Assembly (NCBI GenBank): GCA_021397835.1
Contig: JAJFZO010000256.1
Location: 196,001 to 260,000, forward strand
Direction: 5' to 3'
Length of the DNA stretch: 64,000 nt
From: Moringa oleifera
Taxonomy: Eukaryota; Streptophyta; Magnoliopsida; Brassicales; Moringaceae
In this document: one piece after another, positions 27,918 through 39,183 of the stretch
How positions within the stretch are numbered: the first letter of the stretch is position 1
Layout of the letters: each line of letters opens with the position of its first letter
Notes under the pieces: model-generated
The model's database searches: none
Seen by the model: the letters and a program-made list of their open reading frames with translations, nothing else
Told to the model about the DNA's origin: nothing
Translations under genes and position numbers: made by a program

Positions 27918-28497
27918 TTGCTCCTTTGTCGAAGAATGCTTCAATTGAGATATCCCAAATTTTCTATCCTGCAAAATCTTTGAATCGCAGAGATCAATGA
28001 GATTTATTCATCCGCTTGCTCGTTTGATTTGCTCAAATCAACGACCACAAAGGAAGCCAAACTTCAAAGGACAAAAAATAAAGTGAAATGGACTGGCAAA
28101 GGTTTTTAAGAGGTTTTCAATGGCTCTTCTGTCTTTTGGCTGACTCAAGGGCTCAGGAGTCCGATTCACTGCATAGACTTTGCTAACGTGAACCACTGAC
28201 GAATGCAAGTCTGAACGGCGACGTTTCCTCACTTTTTTTTTTCTGGAGGATAAATTCCTCCTCAAAATTAAAAACAATAACGACGTCGTTTGTTTTAGAA
28301 GGAAATTGCACAGCTGATAATTGTCCTCTGCATCGTTGGCCGTCAACGATGTCTCCCAGGCCTTGATTCCTAGCCACGGCTTTATATAAGTCAAACCAGT
28401 TCAGGACTCCTGTATATTCACATTCGTTTATGTATTCTCTGTGATTTGTGCTGAGAGCCTCATTCCTCCTCTGTCACCGTAAACAAATTAAAACCAA
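27918..28497. promoter_or_regulatory. Divergent promoter region, GnTI (-) and AVT3-like (+)
   Basis: 580 bp separate the two start codons, and the genes diverge, so both 5' UTRs and promoters must lie here. A TATA-like TTTATATAAG is at about 28380-28389, upstream of the + strand gene. Core elements on the minus side were not resolved. Confidence 0.6.
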
Positions 28498-29805
28498 ATG
28501 GGCTTTGACAAAGAAGCAAGCTCTTCCTCTCATGCGCTCAAGGTACCACCGCCAAGAGAGGATTCTCCTCTCTTAGGCAAGGGAAAGCCGTTATCCTCCC
28601 AGCTGAAGACCTTCGCCAACGTATTTATAGCCATAGTTGGCGCAGGGGTTCTTGGTCTGCCTTATGCCTTTAAGCGAACCGGATGGCTTATGGGTCTGCT
28701 TATGCTCTTCTCTGTCTCTGCCATAACCTACTATTGTATGTTGCTTTTGGTTTACACTCGCCGGAAGCTCGAGTCTGCCAACGGTGGGTTCCCCAAGATT
28801 GCATCATTTGGGGATCTGGGTTTTGCTGTCTGTGGCTCCGTCGGTCGGTTCGTTGTTGATATCCTTATAATCTTATCTCAGGCTGGGTTTTGTGTTGGGT
28901 ATCTGATCTTCATCGGCAATACTTTGTCTAATCTTTTAAATTCGAAGTCATCCGACGGCTTAAATGACCGGCTTGCCAGGTTGAGTTCTCAAATTTTGGG
29001 TTTATCTGCTAAGACCTGGTATATATGGGGGTGTTTTCCCTTTCAGTTGGGGTTGAATTCTATTCAGACGTTAACCCATCTGGCACCTCTGAGTATTTTC
29101 GCTGATGTGGTTGATCTCGGTGCGATGGGGCTGGTGATGGTGGAGGATGTGTTGATTTCTTTGAAGCAAAGGCCTGACGTGATTGCTTTTGGGGGTCTCT
29201 CCTTGTTCTTTTATGGGATGGGTGTGGCTGTGTATGCTTTTGAAGGTATTGGGATGATCTTGCCTCTTGAATCCGAGATGAAAGATAAAGACAAGTTTGG
29301 GAGGATCTTGGGATTGAGTATGACTTTCATTTCTCTATTATATGGAGGATTTGGTGTAATGAGTTACTTTGCTTTTGGTGAAGATACCCAGGATATTATC
29401 ACTGCCAATTTGGGGGCAGGAATTGTTAGCACTTTGGTTCAAGTAGGTCTTTGTGTAAACCTATTTTTCACTTTTCCATTGATGATGCACCCTGTTTATG
29501 AGATAGTAGAGAGGCGATTCTGGGGTGGGAGGTACTGCTTGTGGCTAAGATGGTTGCTGGTTCTGGGAGTGACTTTGATTGCTCTTTTGGTGCCTAATTT
29601 TGCGGACTTCTTGTCCTTGGTGGGAAGTAGTGTATGTTGCGGGTTGGGGTTTGTTCTGCCTGCTTTGTTTCACTTGCTGGTGTTCAAAGAAGTGATTGGA
29701 TGGAAACAATGGACTTTGGATACAGGGATTGTGGTGATTGGTGTTGTTCTTGGGGTTTCAGGAACATGGTCTGCTCTGAGAGAAATCTTCTCAGTGAAAG
29801 TATAG
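28498..29805 (+). CDS. Vacuolar amino-acid transporter, AVT3 type (AAAP family)
   Basis: Intronless ORF of 435 residues with a polar N-terminus (~1-35) followed by about 11 hydrophobic segments. The first membrane block FANVFIAIVGAGVLGLPYAF is the classic AAAP/AVT signature. The segment YAFEGIGMILPLESEM (~residue 250) and the TFPLMMHPVYEI block match plant AVT3. AVT3 proteins export neutral amino acids from the vacuole to the cytosol and are usually single-exon genes, as here. The gene is divergent from GnTI with no functional link apparent. The assignment to AVT3A, B or C is not possible from the sequence alone. Confidence 0.93.
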   Translation: MGFDKEASSSSHALKVPPPREDSPLLGKGKPLSSQLKTFANVFIAIVGAGVLGLPYAFKRTGWLMGLLMLFSVSAITYYCMLLLVYTRRKLESANGGFPKIASFGDLGFAVCGSVGRFVVDILIILSQAGFCVGYLIFIGNTLSNLLNSKSSDGLNDRLARLSSQILGLSAKTWYIWGCFPFQLGLNSIQTLTHLAPLSIFADVVDLGAMGLVMVEDVLISLKQRPDVIAFGGLSLFFYGMGVAVYAFEGIGMILPLESEMKDKDKFGRILGLSMTFISLLYGGFGVMSYFAFGEDTQDIITANLGAGIVSTLVQVGLCVNLFFTFPLMMHPVYEIVERRFWGGRYCLWLRWLLVLGVTLIALLVPNFADFLSLVGSSVCCGLGFVLPALFHLLVFKEVIGWKQWTLDTGIVVIGVVLGVSGTWSALREIFSVKV

Positions 29806-32800
29806 GGTAGGATTGTATTCAAGTTTGAACTGTTAATGGGCTGTGTCCACATGTGTGTCATTGATTGTTTCAGCAGAAAACTGTTATCATCACCATAAGA
29901 AATTGCTTTACTGCTCAAAGTTCAGAAGGTAAGGATATTTACCCTAGCAGAGGTTGTGAATTCTACATAGTATAATTTTATTACTCTGCCTCAGAAACAT
30001 ACAATTTCTATTGCTGCTCCTGTTGCTGTTGTGTGATCTTACTAGATGAAACTTGAAGGAAAGTTCCTCTTTTTCTGCATTTATTCTTTTGATCTTAGGT
30101 AGTTCTGACTTTTGTAAGTGTCAATCTCAAAACAAGTTGTTTAAAGATTCTTCATTTTAGTTGATACTTTGCTGCCATCCATATATAATTGATTCAGATA
30201 TGTGCTAGCTGTTTCAGAGAGAGGTATTACCCTTATAGCTTTAGAAATTAAAGCAAAAGAAAAGATGCTGGAAGTGCATGAAACTAGAAGCTTCTTCTGA
30301 GGCTAAACTCAAACATTCAATACCATAAATAATCAAATTGCTCTGAGATGGAGTACAAACATAATGTAATACGTAGAATACAAGATGTTGTATAGCCCTT
30401 AGCATGATGTGACAGTCAAATGTTGTGGATGCATGCAGATATATGTGAATGATTATGAGTATTTAGAAGTTGTGAGGAATCCATTGGTGATGTATAAGAA
30501 AACTTGTCATATGTGTGATGTTGTAGTGATTTCTTTGTTCTCCCTTCCTTTTGTAGGGTCATTGTTGCCATCATCATCATCTTATAAACCTTAAATGTGC
30601 TAATTCAGGATAAGCTGGGCAAGAGAAATCAAGAAATTGTTTTTAGGGCTCAAGAGGGATAGAATGACTTAAAGTTGGTAAGTCATAATCTCTTCACTGG
30701 AAAGTGTTAAACTAAAGGATCTGTCTGAAGGAGAATGGCTTTGTGGAATGATGAGTAACTATTTTATTGTATTGTTTGAGCCTATCTATATTTGCATGCC
30801 ATAATAGGTATCGTAATAGGTATTGTAATGTCTTGCTGCAAAGACATTGAAAAACATTGGAACGAATCACATTATACCATGTCATACATTTTTATTTGCT
30901 GTTGTATGGAAGATTTGAGCCTTTGATGCCCAACCATGTGTTATGTTGTACCTTCTTGTAAGTGATGGATCCGTTAGGGGTTGGTCCTTCATGGGGTGGG
31001 CTGATTTTGACAGTTTGCTGACTTCATGTCATGGGATTTTGCTGATCTCTTATCTTTGGTAATGAGCAGCCATAGTGCATTGTTGTTTGAATGTAATGGA
31101 GAATGTGGGTGAAAACTGGATGATGAACAGAACAGAGATGACATGAAAGAATCTTTCCCATTGAGAGAAAAACAAAAACCACCACTATCAATTGCATTGA
31201 CAAAAGCCATCTTCACTTCTTCCTCTATGGCCATAACATGTCCACTTCTTGTAACGGAGGCAATTAGTTGCAGGAGTAGCAGGACCTGGAAGTAAGGCAG
31301 GCAGTGGCTTCACTGTTTACTGTTTGCTATTTAGTGCCTGTCTTTTTCCTGTTTTCTGTTGTCTCTCTTCACATCTCTTCAGGAACATTGTTTCACAAGT
31401 GTGCTGTAGTACAGTGGAGTTTACAATTAGTCCATATGGAACAGAAAGTTGGGTATAGAAAGAGAGAGATGGGACATGGGAGTAGCAAAACATGATGAAG
31501 TGAGGTGAGATGAGGCCATCAACTTTAGCAAATTGCAAGACACAAGTATGGAAACTATCGTACGGAAAGGGGAAGAAAACAAGAGATGGTTTGACATACT
31601 GAAGTGAATAAAGGGATGCAAGTGCATTGGAGACATAGAAAGAAGAGCCAAGCAACCAGACAAATAACATTCAATACATGATTCACTTACCCCAAAACAA
31701 ATTTACTTTACCTAATCCACCGTCTTTTCAACTTCAATTGCTGTCTTAGTTTTGGATTGTAGTAATCTGTATGGTTGAGGTTGATACTTGATGGGCAGGT
31801 TAAGAGGAAAGGGACCGAATAGAGAAGAGAGACACAGCTCACACTTGCAGGACCTCTGGTCCGTTGTAATGGTTTTTCTTTTTTGGGGGTGGGGGGGGGG
31901 GGGGGGTTCAGGGACAATGGGCATCACATGTAATTATATTCCTTTGGGTTGGGCCTATGAGGAAAGGGATAGCAGTCATCATCATGATCACCAATTCAGA
32001 ACAGGGGAAGAGCATGCTGCTTAGAATGGAGAAGATTAGATGAATTTGCAGTGCTTGTGTTTCTGCTTTGATGAAGGTGAAATAGATGTAAAAGTCAACA
32101 CAAAGCGAGAGGGTGAAACGTGTAATCTGAAAAAGTCAGAGAATGACTTTGAGTGGCAATGATTTTTAAGAAAACACTTTCCAGCTCAACTCAGCTTGTA
32201 AGAGAAACAATCTGTCAACAGTAACCACCCACCCCCCAAAAAAGCAAAAGTTAATCCTACCTGCCTTGCTCGTCTTCTGCATGGATGGAGTTCAGTTCAG
32301 CTCAGCCTGCTTGCTATGTTAAGCATTTCTTGCCTCATGCTTCCAGGTCCCGCCACTCCCACAGCCAATGCTTTATTATATCAGTCTTCTTAATTTTTTT
32401 TTTTATATTTTTATATGATAATTTTATATTAATTTAAATGATATTAAAAAATTTTAAAATGTTATTATATAATAATTTAATAAAATATCAATCATAATTT
32501 TTTATTTATTTATATATCATCATAACAATTTGTAAAAATATATTTTTGTCAAAAAAAAAAAAGGAGGTAAGTATTAATGAAGTCGCCATCTATGCTTTTC
32601 CAACAGCTGCTATTGCACTGCTGTTTGTGATTTGGATATTTTAAAGATATGAATGGTGCAGTTGTTGGATGAAATTAATATGGTGCATTTGCATACCCTG
32701 TTAGTATTTATATTTTTCAAAATCCTAAACTTTCATTCTTTTTGTTATAAGATGTGGAAGGGCATGGAGTCAAACTCCAATATTACCGTAATCAAAGTAG

Positions 32801-33180
32801 ACTCAGGTGAGAAAAAGTGTGAGATTAGATTAGCACATTTAGTCCAAATCTACCAAAGTATCTGCCTTTGGGGAAACACAATTTTACATAAAGATGTTAA
32901 TCTCCATAACTTAAACAACTTAATTAATTTACATTTCTTTTTCTTTGTTTCTTTTATCTTTGGAAGAGAGAAAGAGAATAGAAGAGAAGGTCATTCCCGT
33001 CAAAACTCAAATTGTACTGAAGTCTGATCATGATTCCCATTGCTCCCCCATCTCCATAAGCAAACAGGAGGGTGAGAGAAAGTGTGCCCACACATGGCAG
33101 CTGTCTCCAGCGCATTTCCCTCCTCTTTCTTCTTTATATTCAGACCCACCCATCTCCTTTACTTATCCACCCATCCCAAA
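29806..33180. other. Intergenic region, about 3.4 kb
   Basis: The first several hundred bases are probably the AVT3-like 3' UTR. The rest has only short ORFs without family resemblance. It includes a T-run/G-run tract at 31879-31906, a very AT-rich stretch at about 32390-32560 and, next to 33180, the 5' UTR/promoter of the EXORDIUM-like gene. No known microRNA sequence was noticed. Confidence 0.5.
31879..31906 (-). repeat. Poly-C/poly-A compound tract (reverse strand)
   Basis: On the + strand, six T, five G, one T, then sixteen G. Read on the minus strand this is a C-run with one A interruption followed by an A-run, the same layout as the tract near 53458. Confidence 0.9.
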
Positions 33181-34272
33181 ATGTCACCACCACCGTCGCA
33201 CCTCCTCTCCACCACCGCTGTACTTCTTCTCCTCCTGCCACTCCTCCATGCTGTTGCTATCGCTATTGCTGCTCCCTCCAAAACAGCACCACAACCGCAG
33301 GTGCAGACACTCACCATCACTGACAAGCCAGCCTATGTCAACCCCAAGCTCCCACCTAGAACCCTTTCCTCCTCAAAGAGATTCGAGGGCTCCTCGGACT
33401 TGGTGAACCTGCGCTATCACATGGGTCCAGTCCTCTCCTCCTCCCCCATTAATATCTACCTCATCTGGTACGGCCGCTGGGCCGTCTCCCACAAGCTCCT
33501 CATCAAGGACTTCCTTCACTCTATCTCGCCCAGCAAGCAACCCGCCCCTTCCCCCTCCGTCTCCGACTGGTGGCGCACTGTCTCCCTCTACACCGATCAG
33601 ACCGGAGCCAATGTGTCCCGCTCTGTCCTCATCGCTGGCGAGTACGCCGACACGCGCTACTCCCTCGGTAAGAGTCTCACGCGCCTCTCCATCCAGCAAG
33701 TCATCGCCACCGCCGTGAGATCCGCTCCTTTCCCCGTGGATCACAAGAACGGGATCTATCTCATTCTCACCGCCCAAGACGTCGCGGTGCAGGATTTCTG
33801 TAGAGCGGTGTGTGGGTTCCATTACTTCACGTTCCCCTCGATGGTGGGGTACACGCTTCCCTACGCCTGGGTAGGTAACTCGGGGAAGCAGTGCCCGGAG
33901 GTGTGCGCGTACCCGTTCGCCGTTCCCGGATACATGGGAGGAGGGGGACCAGGGGCGCTGAACCCTCCAAACAGTGACGTGGGAGTGGACGGAATGATAA
34001 GCGTGATCGGGCACGAGCTGGCGGAGCTGGCATCAAACCCACTGATAAACGCGTGGTACGCAGGAGAAGACCCGACGGCACCGACGGAGATCGGTGACCT
34101 GTGCGAGGGACTGTACGGGACAGGTGGGGGCGGTGGGTACATTGGGCAGGTGATGAGGGACAAGGAAGGAAGAACATTCAATTTGAATGCAAGGAAAGGG
34201 AGAAGGTTCTTGGTGCAGTGGGTATGGAGTCCGGTGTTGAAAGCCTGTGCGGGCCCAAACGCTTTGGATTAG
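33181..34272 (+). CDS. EXORDIUM-like secreted protein (phosphate-induced protein 1 family)
   Basis: Single-exon ORF of 363 residues from the chosen ATG. The frame is open upstream with another ATG at 33082, but starting at 33181 puts a clean signal peptide (hydrophobic core LLLLLPLLHAVAIAIAA) at the N-terminus. Family blocks are YHMGPVLSSSPINIYLIWYG (~80), SVSDWWRTVSLYTDQTG, the cysteine-containing CRAVCGFHYFTF, GYTLPYAWVGNSGKQCPEVC and a strongly conserved VDGMISVIGHELAELASNP with GDLCEG. EXO/EXL proteins are apoplastic and linked to brassinosteroid-dependent growth and low-carbon responses. Their biochemical activity is unknown, although the HELAE segment looks protease-like. The CDS is much more GC-rich than its surroundings. 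Likely EXL5/6/7-type, exact paralogue uncertain. Confidence 0.93.
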   Translation: MSPPPSHLLSTTAVLLLLLPLLHAVAIAIAAPSKTAPQPQVQTLTITDKPAYVNPKLPPRTLSSSKRFEGSSDLVNLRYHMGPVLSSSPINIYLIWYGRWAVSHKLLIKDFLHSISPSKQPAPSPSVSDWWRTVSLYTDQTGANVSRSVLIAGEYADTRYSLGKSLTRLSIQQVIATAVRSAPFPVDHKNGIYLILTAQDVAVQDFCRAVCGFHYFTFPSMVGYTLPYAWVGNSGKQCPEVCAYPFAVPGYMGGGGPGALNPPNSDVGVDGMISVIGHELAELASNPLINAWYAGEDPTAPTEIGDLCEGLYGTGGGGGYIGQVMRDKEGRTFNLNARKGRRFLVQWVWSPVLKACAGPNALD

Positions 34273-37200
34273 GCCTTTTAATTAATTAGTGATACGATTC
34301 CCAGATGACATTAGAGATATATGTTTAGTTTTATAATTTATTATATTTAATATATAGTTGTGCTATAAATTTTTGAATGAGGTTCTTTTTTCTTACTGAA
34401 TAGTTAAAAACTATATTAAATTTAATCTAAAATGATCGGGTAAATATCAAATTTAATTATGAATTTTACCCCAGTTTATTTTTCAACATCAAATTTTTAA
34501 CTGACTTAATTTTGTATTTTATATTTTATTTTCATTTAAATTAAGTATTTTACTGATAAATGAAACATGTTTTTATCATTAAAATATTTTTAAAACCATT
34601 CATATAAATTTTATATTTTATTTTGATTTGATTTTTAAATTTTGTGATTTATATTTTAATTTTAATGAATTGTTTAAAATTTTGAATATGTAAAATATAT
34701 ATATATATATATATATATTTCAGTACTTTAAAACTAAAATTTTTTTGTGATAGTAAAAAATTTCAAATAAATAATTACTAGATAAAATCTTTAACTTGGG
34801 TGTTTTAAATTTTTTTTTATTTTTTGATGTTTAAATTAAAATAAACATAAAACGAAGGCTGAATTTGATATTTACTGAAAAACAAAATTAATGAAAGTAG
34901 CATGAATATCAATTGAAGAGAAATGGTGAGGCAAGAGAAGAGGGAGGACTTGGAGAGATGTGGAAGACAATGAGAAGACCCAAAAACCCACCCAGCTTCA
35001 TTGCAGAACTTTGACAGCAGAACCATGGCGTTTACTGACAACAAAATCTGATCTTCTAGGAAACTGGGGAGGGCTTCATGCTTTGCCAAATCACAAGCCC
35101 ATACAAACGACTCAGGCCTAATCATGGCCATCCCATGAAATGCTAGGCCCCAACTACCCCTTAGCTCTCTCCTGGAAGCCCAACCACTTCTCTTTCTTTG
35201 TCCTTTTAAAATAAAAAATCAATTTTGTAGTTTTCATGTTTTTCATTTTCCCTGTAAGTCACCATTGCTACTATTCAATTGCCCCTTTTGACCTAATGGC
35301 CACAATTAGATTAAATTTTTTAAAATTTATATATTTAAATTAATAATTTTTTTTTATTATAACTCTTTTTAATTGTGAAAGTAATTTTGCTTTCAATCAC
35401 AGCAGTTGCACTTTTTCTCTCCCACACAACAAGTCATCCTTCTCTCCTCGTGTTCCAATCTCTTTGTGCTCACTTTTTCTTTCTCTTCATCACCTTCATA
35501 AAATCATGACATCACACTCCTTCTTTCATATTTTATTTTTAAATCAAACAGTTTAATTCATTTTCTTTATTAATCTTTAGTATTTGATGCAAATTAAAGT
35601 AGATACATGCAATTTTAAACGATAGATTTCATACTTTGATATTTAATTATTGAATTAGTTAATTTTTAAATTTTTTATTATTGTTTCAATAAATAATAAG
35701 ATGGGTTAAAACCTACAATTTTTTTTTGGTATTATTTATGTAATGAGTACTTATATATTGGTTTTCTCACTTATCTAATGTTTTAGTGAAATATCAATAC
35801 GAATTTCATTTGAACCCATTCAAAAGGATAGTTTCTTATGTGATTGCGATGGGTGCAAAATTTATCAACTAAAATCTAAGCTATGCAGATAGTTAAAACC
35901 CAAGTTGTGCCGATAGCCAAAAGCATAATTTGCAAAATCTTTTTAAGGTTTTGTTTTACCATGTTTTTGTAAGAGGTTCAAATATGTTGAACCTACATAA
36001 GATGAGTGGCTAAGATTTTAATGTTATTTAATGATATCAAGTCAATTAAAATATATTACGCAGATGCGTATTGGTATCTATACATGATACTTGGGCTATC
36101 TTGGGTGTCTAGTAACTTATTCTGTACTAGTAGTGCATTATTACTTATGATAGTGGTTTTTCTTGAATAAATGTAAAATAAGTTTCTTTTATTAATATTT
36201 GCAAATCCTTTACTGTATCTCGATATTTTCAATGTTAATGTGATACTATAATATCAGACATCAAGGTGTGAGACTTACTGATAGAGACTTAATATACTGT
36301 TGTATTGTGTTATTTTAGTTTATTGTGAGTCATTACTTAAAAACATGTAATATATATTTCATGTAGATTATGACTGTATGAATAAAGAATGTCTTGTTGA
36401 TTATATAGAATGTCTGATGAGATTTTATCATTTAACGAGAAATATATTAATGAAGATTTGAATTGTTGATATCTCGATATTGTTGTGAAGAACATATAGG
36501 TAGTAGTTCAAGTGAGTTGCAAATTCAATCCATTGATTGGACATGTTAAATCAATCTTAAATCGTAAATGTTTTAATTATGATATTAACTTGCAAAAGTT
36601 GCTTAAAATTGATCATAATAAATTATATAATGAAGCTGTCGATTGATAATTAATTATTTTGAAATGATATTGTGGTGTTAATTTAAACTTAAAATATCCA
36701 ACAATAATAAAATTATCTAAACAATATCATAGTAACATATTGTAGTTACATAATGCGTTATGTTCTTGCATAATGCATTAACTCAATAAATAATGATTTA
36801 TGGTTACTTATTAATATAATAATGAAGTGTAACAAAATCAAATAAAATTATTATACTGTCATATTAATTTAACACAAAAATAGTGAAATATTTATACTTG
36901 ATTGGTGTATCAAAAATACTATTAAACAGATAGAATAGTTTAACTACTGATGTAAAATAAGCATCATCAACACTATAGCTGGTAGTTAATTCACTAAGAT
37001 AATTACTTTGTAATATTATATCAAACCAGCTACAGTCTGTTACAATATATCAAACTAATTGTTCACAAGTTGTTAGACTGTACAAACCAAATGTTCGAAA
37101 AAAAAATTGGAAAACTAATTTTTTTTTGTGTAAATTTTAAACAACTATTAAACTATTTACAATTATTCACAACTTTTAATTTTTAATTTTCAAAATAATT

Positions 37201-38880
37201 GTCAAATTCACTAATGCTTTCAATATTATACATCTTTTAAATTAGCATATATTATTACTGCAATTAATTTTTGAATCAATTTAATGTCTCTTTCAATGAA
37301 AGCCATTGAGAGGCTTTTCATGGGCATTTCGTAAAATATAAAAAGATTAGTTACCATAATAAATAACATTTCACTATTTAATAACAAGCTAAACATAATA
37401 TTGAGGATTTGACATAATTAATTACTACTTAATTACGTGTAAACTTTAATTACTAATTTAGTTAAATGATAATTAGCTCTATCAACTCAATGACTCATAA
37501 CTGGTAAATTAATAACTCATTATGAATTCACAGATAAACAACTCATTATTTTTTTGTCATGCATTGAGATAATTCATTAGTGCGTACTTAACACGAGACA
37601 ATATTGTTCCATACATATCTTAACAATACTCACACCTAGCAACACTTCAAAATGTCAATCCAATAGCCATACCCATATCCATCTTAACAATAAAATTGTG
37701 TTTTTTGCTATCTATAGCGAACCTCTGTTCATACAAATTCTAAATCATTTGAGAAACACAAGATAAATCATATGAAATATAAATAATATTTAATTTTATT
37801 CATTATAAATTATATTACATCTATCTCATATCCAACTCATACAATGTATAAATAAAAATTAATGATTGATGAATTCAAAAAATGAGTAAATTTATATTAG
37901 CAATCAATTGCCTTGGGTCATCACTTCACACATTAATAAGTTAATGAATGATCCAATAATTTTTTAGTTAAATTCTTTGATATTTTTTAATGTTTATGAA
38001 ACATGTCTTAATGTATTTTTATTTTACTATTTAATTACTTATTTATTGAGTAATTAAGTTATTGTATCTAAATTTTTTTAGGATGATTTATTTAAAAAAC
38101 CTAAATAGATGATTAATAAAATCTTACCTTAATTTTAAATTAACTTATTTCTAATCTTTTTTATTAGGAAAAGGCTTATGCCCTTGTATATAAGTTTCAG
38201 TTTTATAATTTTTTTTAGGTCAAAATCATTTTTCTATTTTATATTTTTTTTCTCTCACTTCATATTCATTCATTATAGATTTATTATTTTATTTAAGATT
38301 TCTAGAATTGGGGTGCTTTCTTTCTAATACAATGGACAAAGATTCAAAATTCATTAAATTTACACATTTTAAGTACTTTGATTTTCACTTGTTTTTATTA
38401 TTGTAGTGCTTAATTGAAATTTTAAAATAAATATTGAGATACATTATATCGTAATATTAAATTTAATTTTACATCTCAATGATTTTATAAGATTTAAAAA
38501 TTAATATATTTGAAACAAATGGTTAATATACTTAAAATAAATTATTGACATACTACATATATAAACTGTTTCTCTATTTGTATATCGATCGTTTATCTGT
38601 AAATTATTTATAATTAAATTATAATTAAATTAGATGATGTAAAATTAAATTAAAAAAATTCAATTACAATGAGAAGTTGAGAAGATAATTATTTTTTAAA
38701 AACAAAAATTTTGATTAAATGGAGATACACATGATTTATATATAAAAATATAATTGAAAAAGAATTATTTTTACAATATAATAAAATTATAATTTAGATT
38801 TCTTTTTCTTTTTTTTTTAGACTATTCAATCAAATTTTTTCTTCTCTCTGTACCTCTTAAATTTCCAAAAAACGGGGGAA
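34273..38880. other. AT-rich gene-free region, about 4.6 kb
   Basis: No ORF of 100 codons without stops resembles a protein; the longest (34817-35131, minus) is low-complexity. It contains an (AT)n stretch at 34694-34718 and many short A/T tracts. No intact transposon, terminal repeat or RNA gene was recognised, though decayed elements could be hidden. The last few hundred bases before 38880 lead into the U11/U12-65K promoter. Confidence 0.55.
34694..34718. repeat. (AT)n microsatellite
   Basis: Alternating AT of about 12 units within the AT-rich intergenic region. Confidence 0.9.
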
Positions 38881-39183
38881 AAACCAGAAGATATTCTACT
38901 CGAATCCTCACAATTTGTGTCATCCGTCTCTCGTTTCCCCATGCCAAAAACCCTTCCCTTCACTGCTGTGAGAACCCACCAGCTGCAAACCAGAATCCTT
39001 TGGTGTATTGGTGCGTATATTTTGTATTCTCTACATCTTATACATCTATATAAGATGTCCCCAAATTTTGTTCCTTAATTTTGTTTTTATCGTGTTCTTT
39101 GTCGTCTGTTCCAGCAAATTTAATGCTTTATTCATTTTCCAATGATAATAAGAAAGTGACTACAGTCTACAGGTTATACTGCA

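Noticed and set aside
33082..33180. N-terminal extension of the EXORDIUM-like protein
   Set aside because: The extra 33 residues would sit in front of a clear signal peptide and are probably 5' UTR read in frame.
29806..33180. MicroRNA or tRNA gene in the long intergenic region
   Set aside because: I looked for common conserved plant miRNA sequences and for tRNA B boxes and found none by eye. A proper search with tRNAscan-SE and small-RNA data would be decisive.
33373..34181. Long minus-strand ORFs opposite the EXORDIUM-like gene
   Set aside because: They are shadows produced by GC-rich codons on the coding strand and have no family features.
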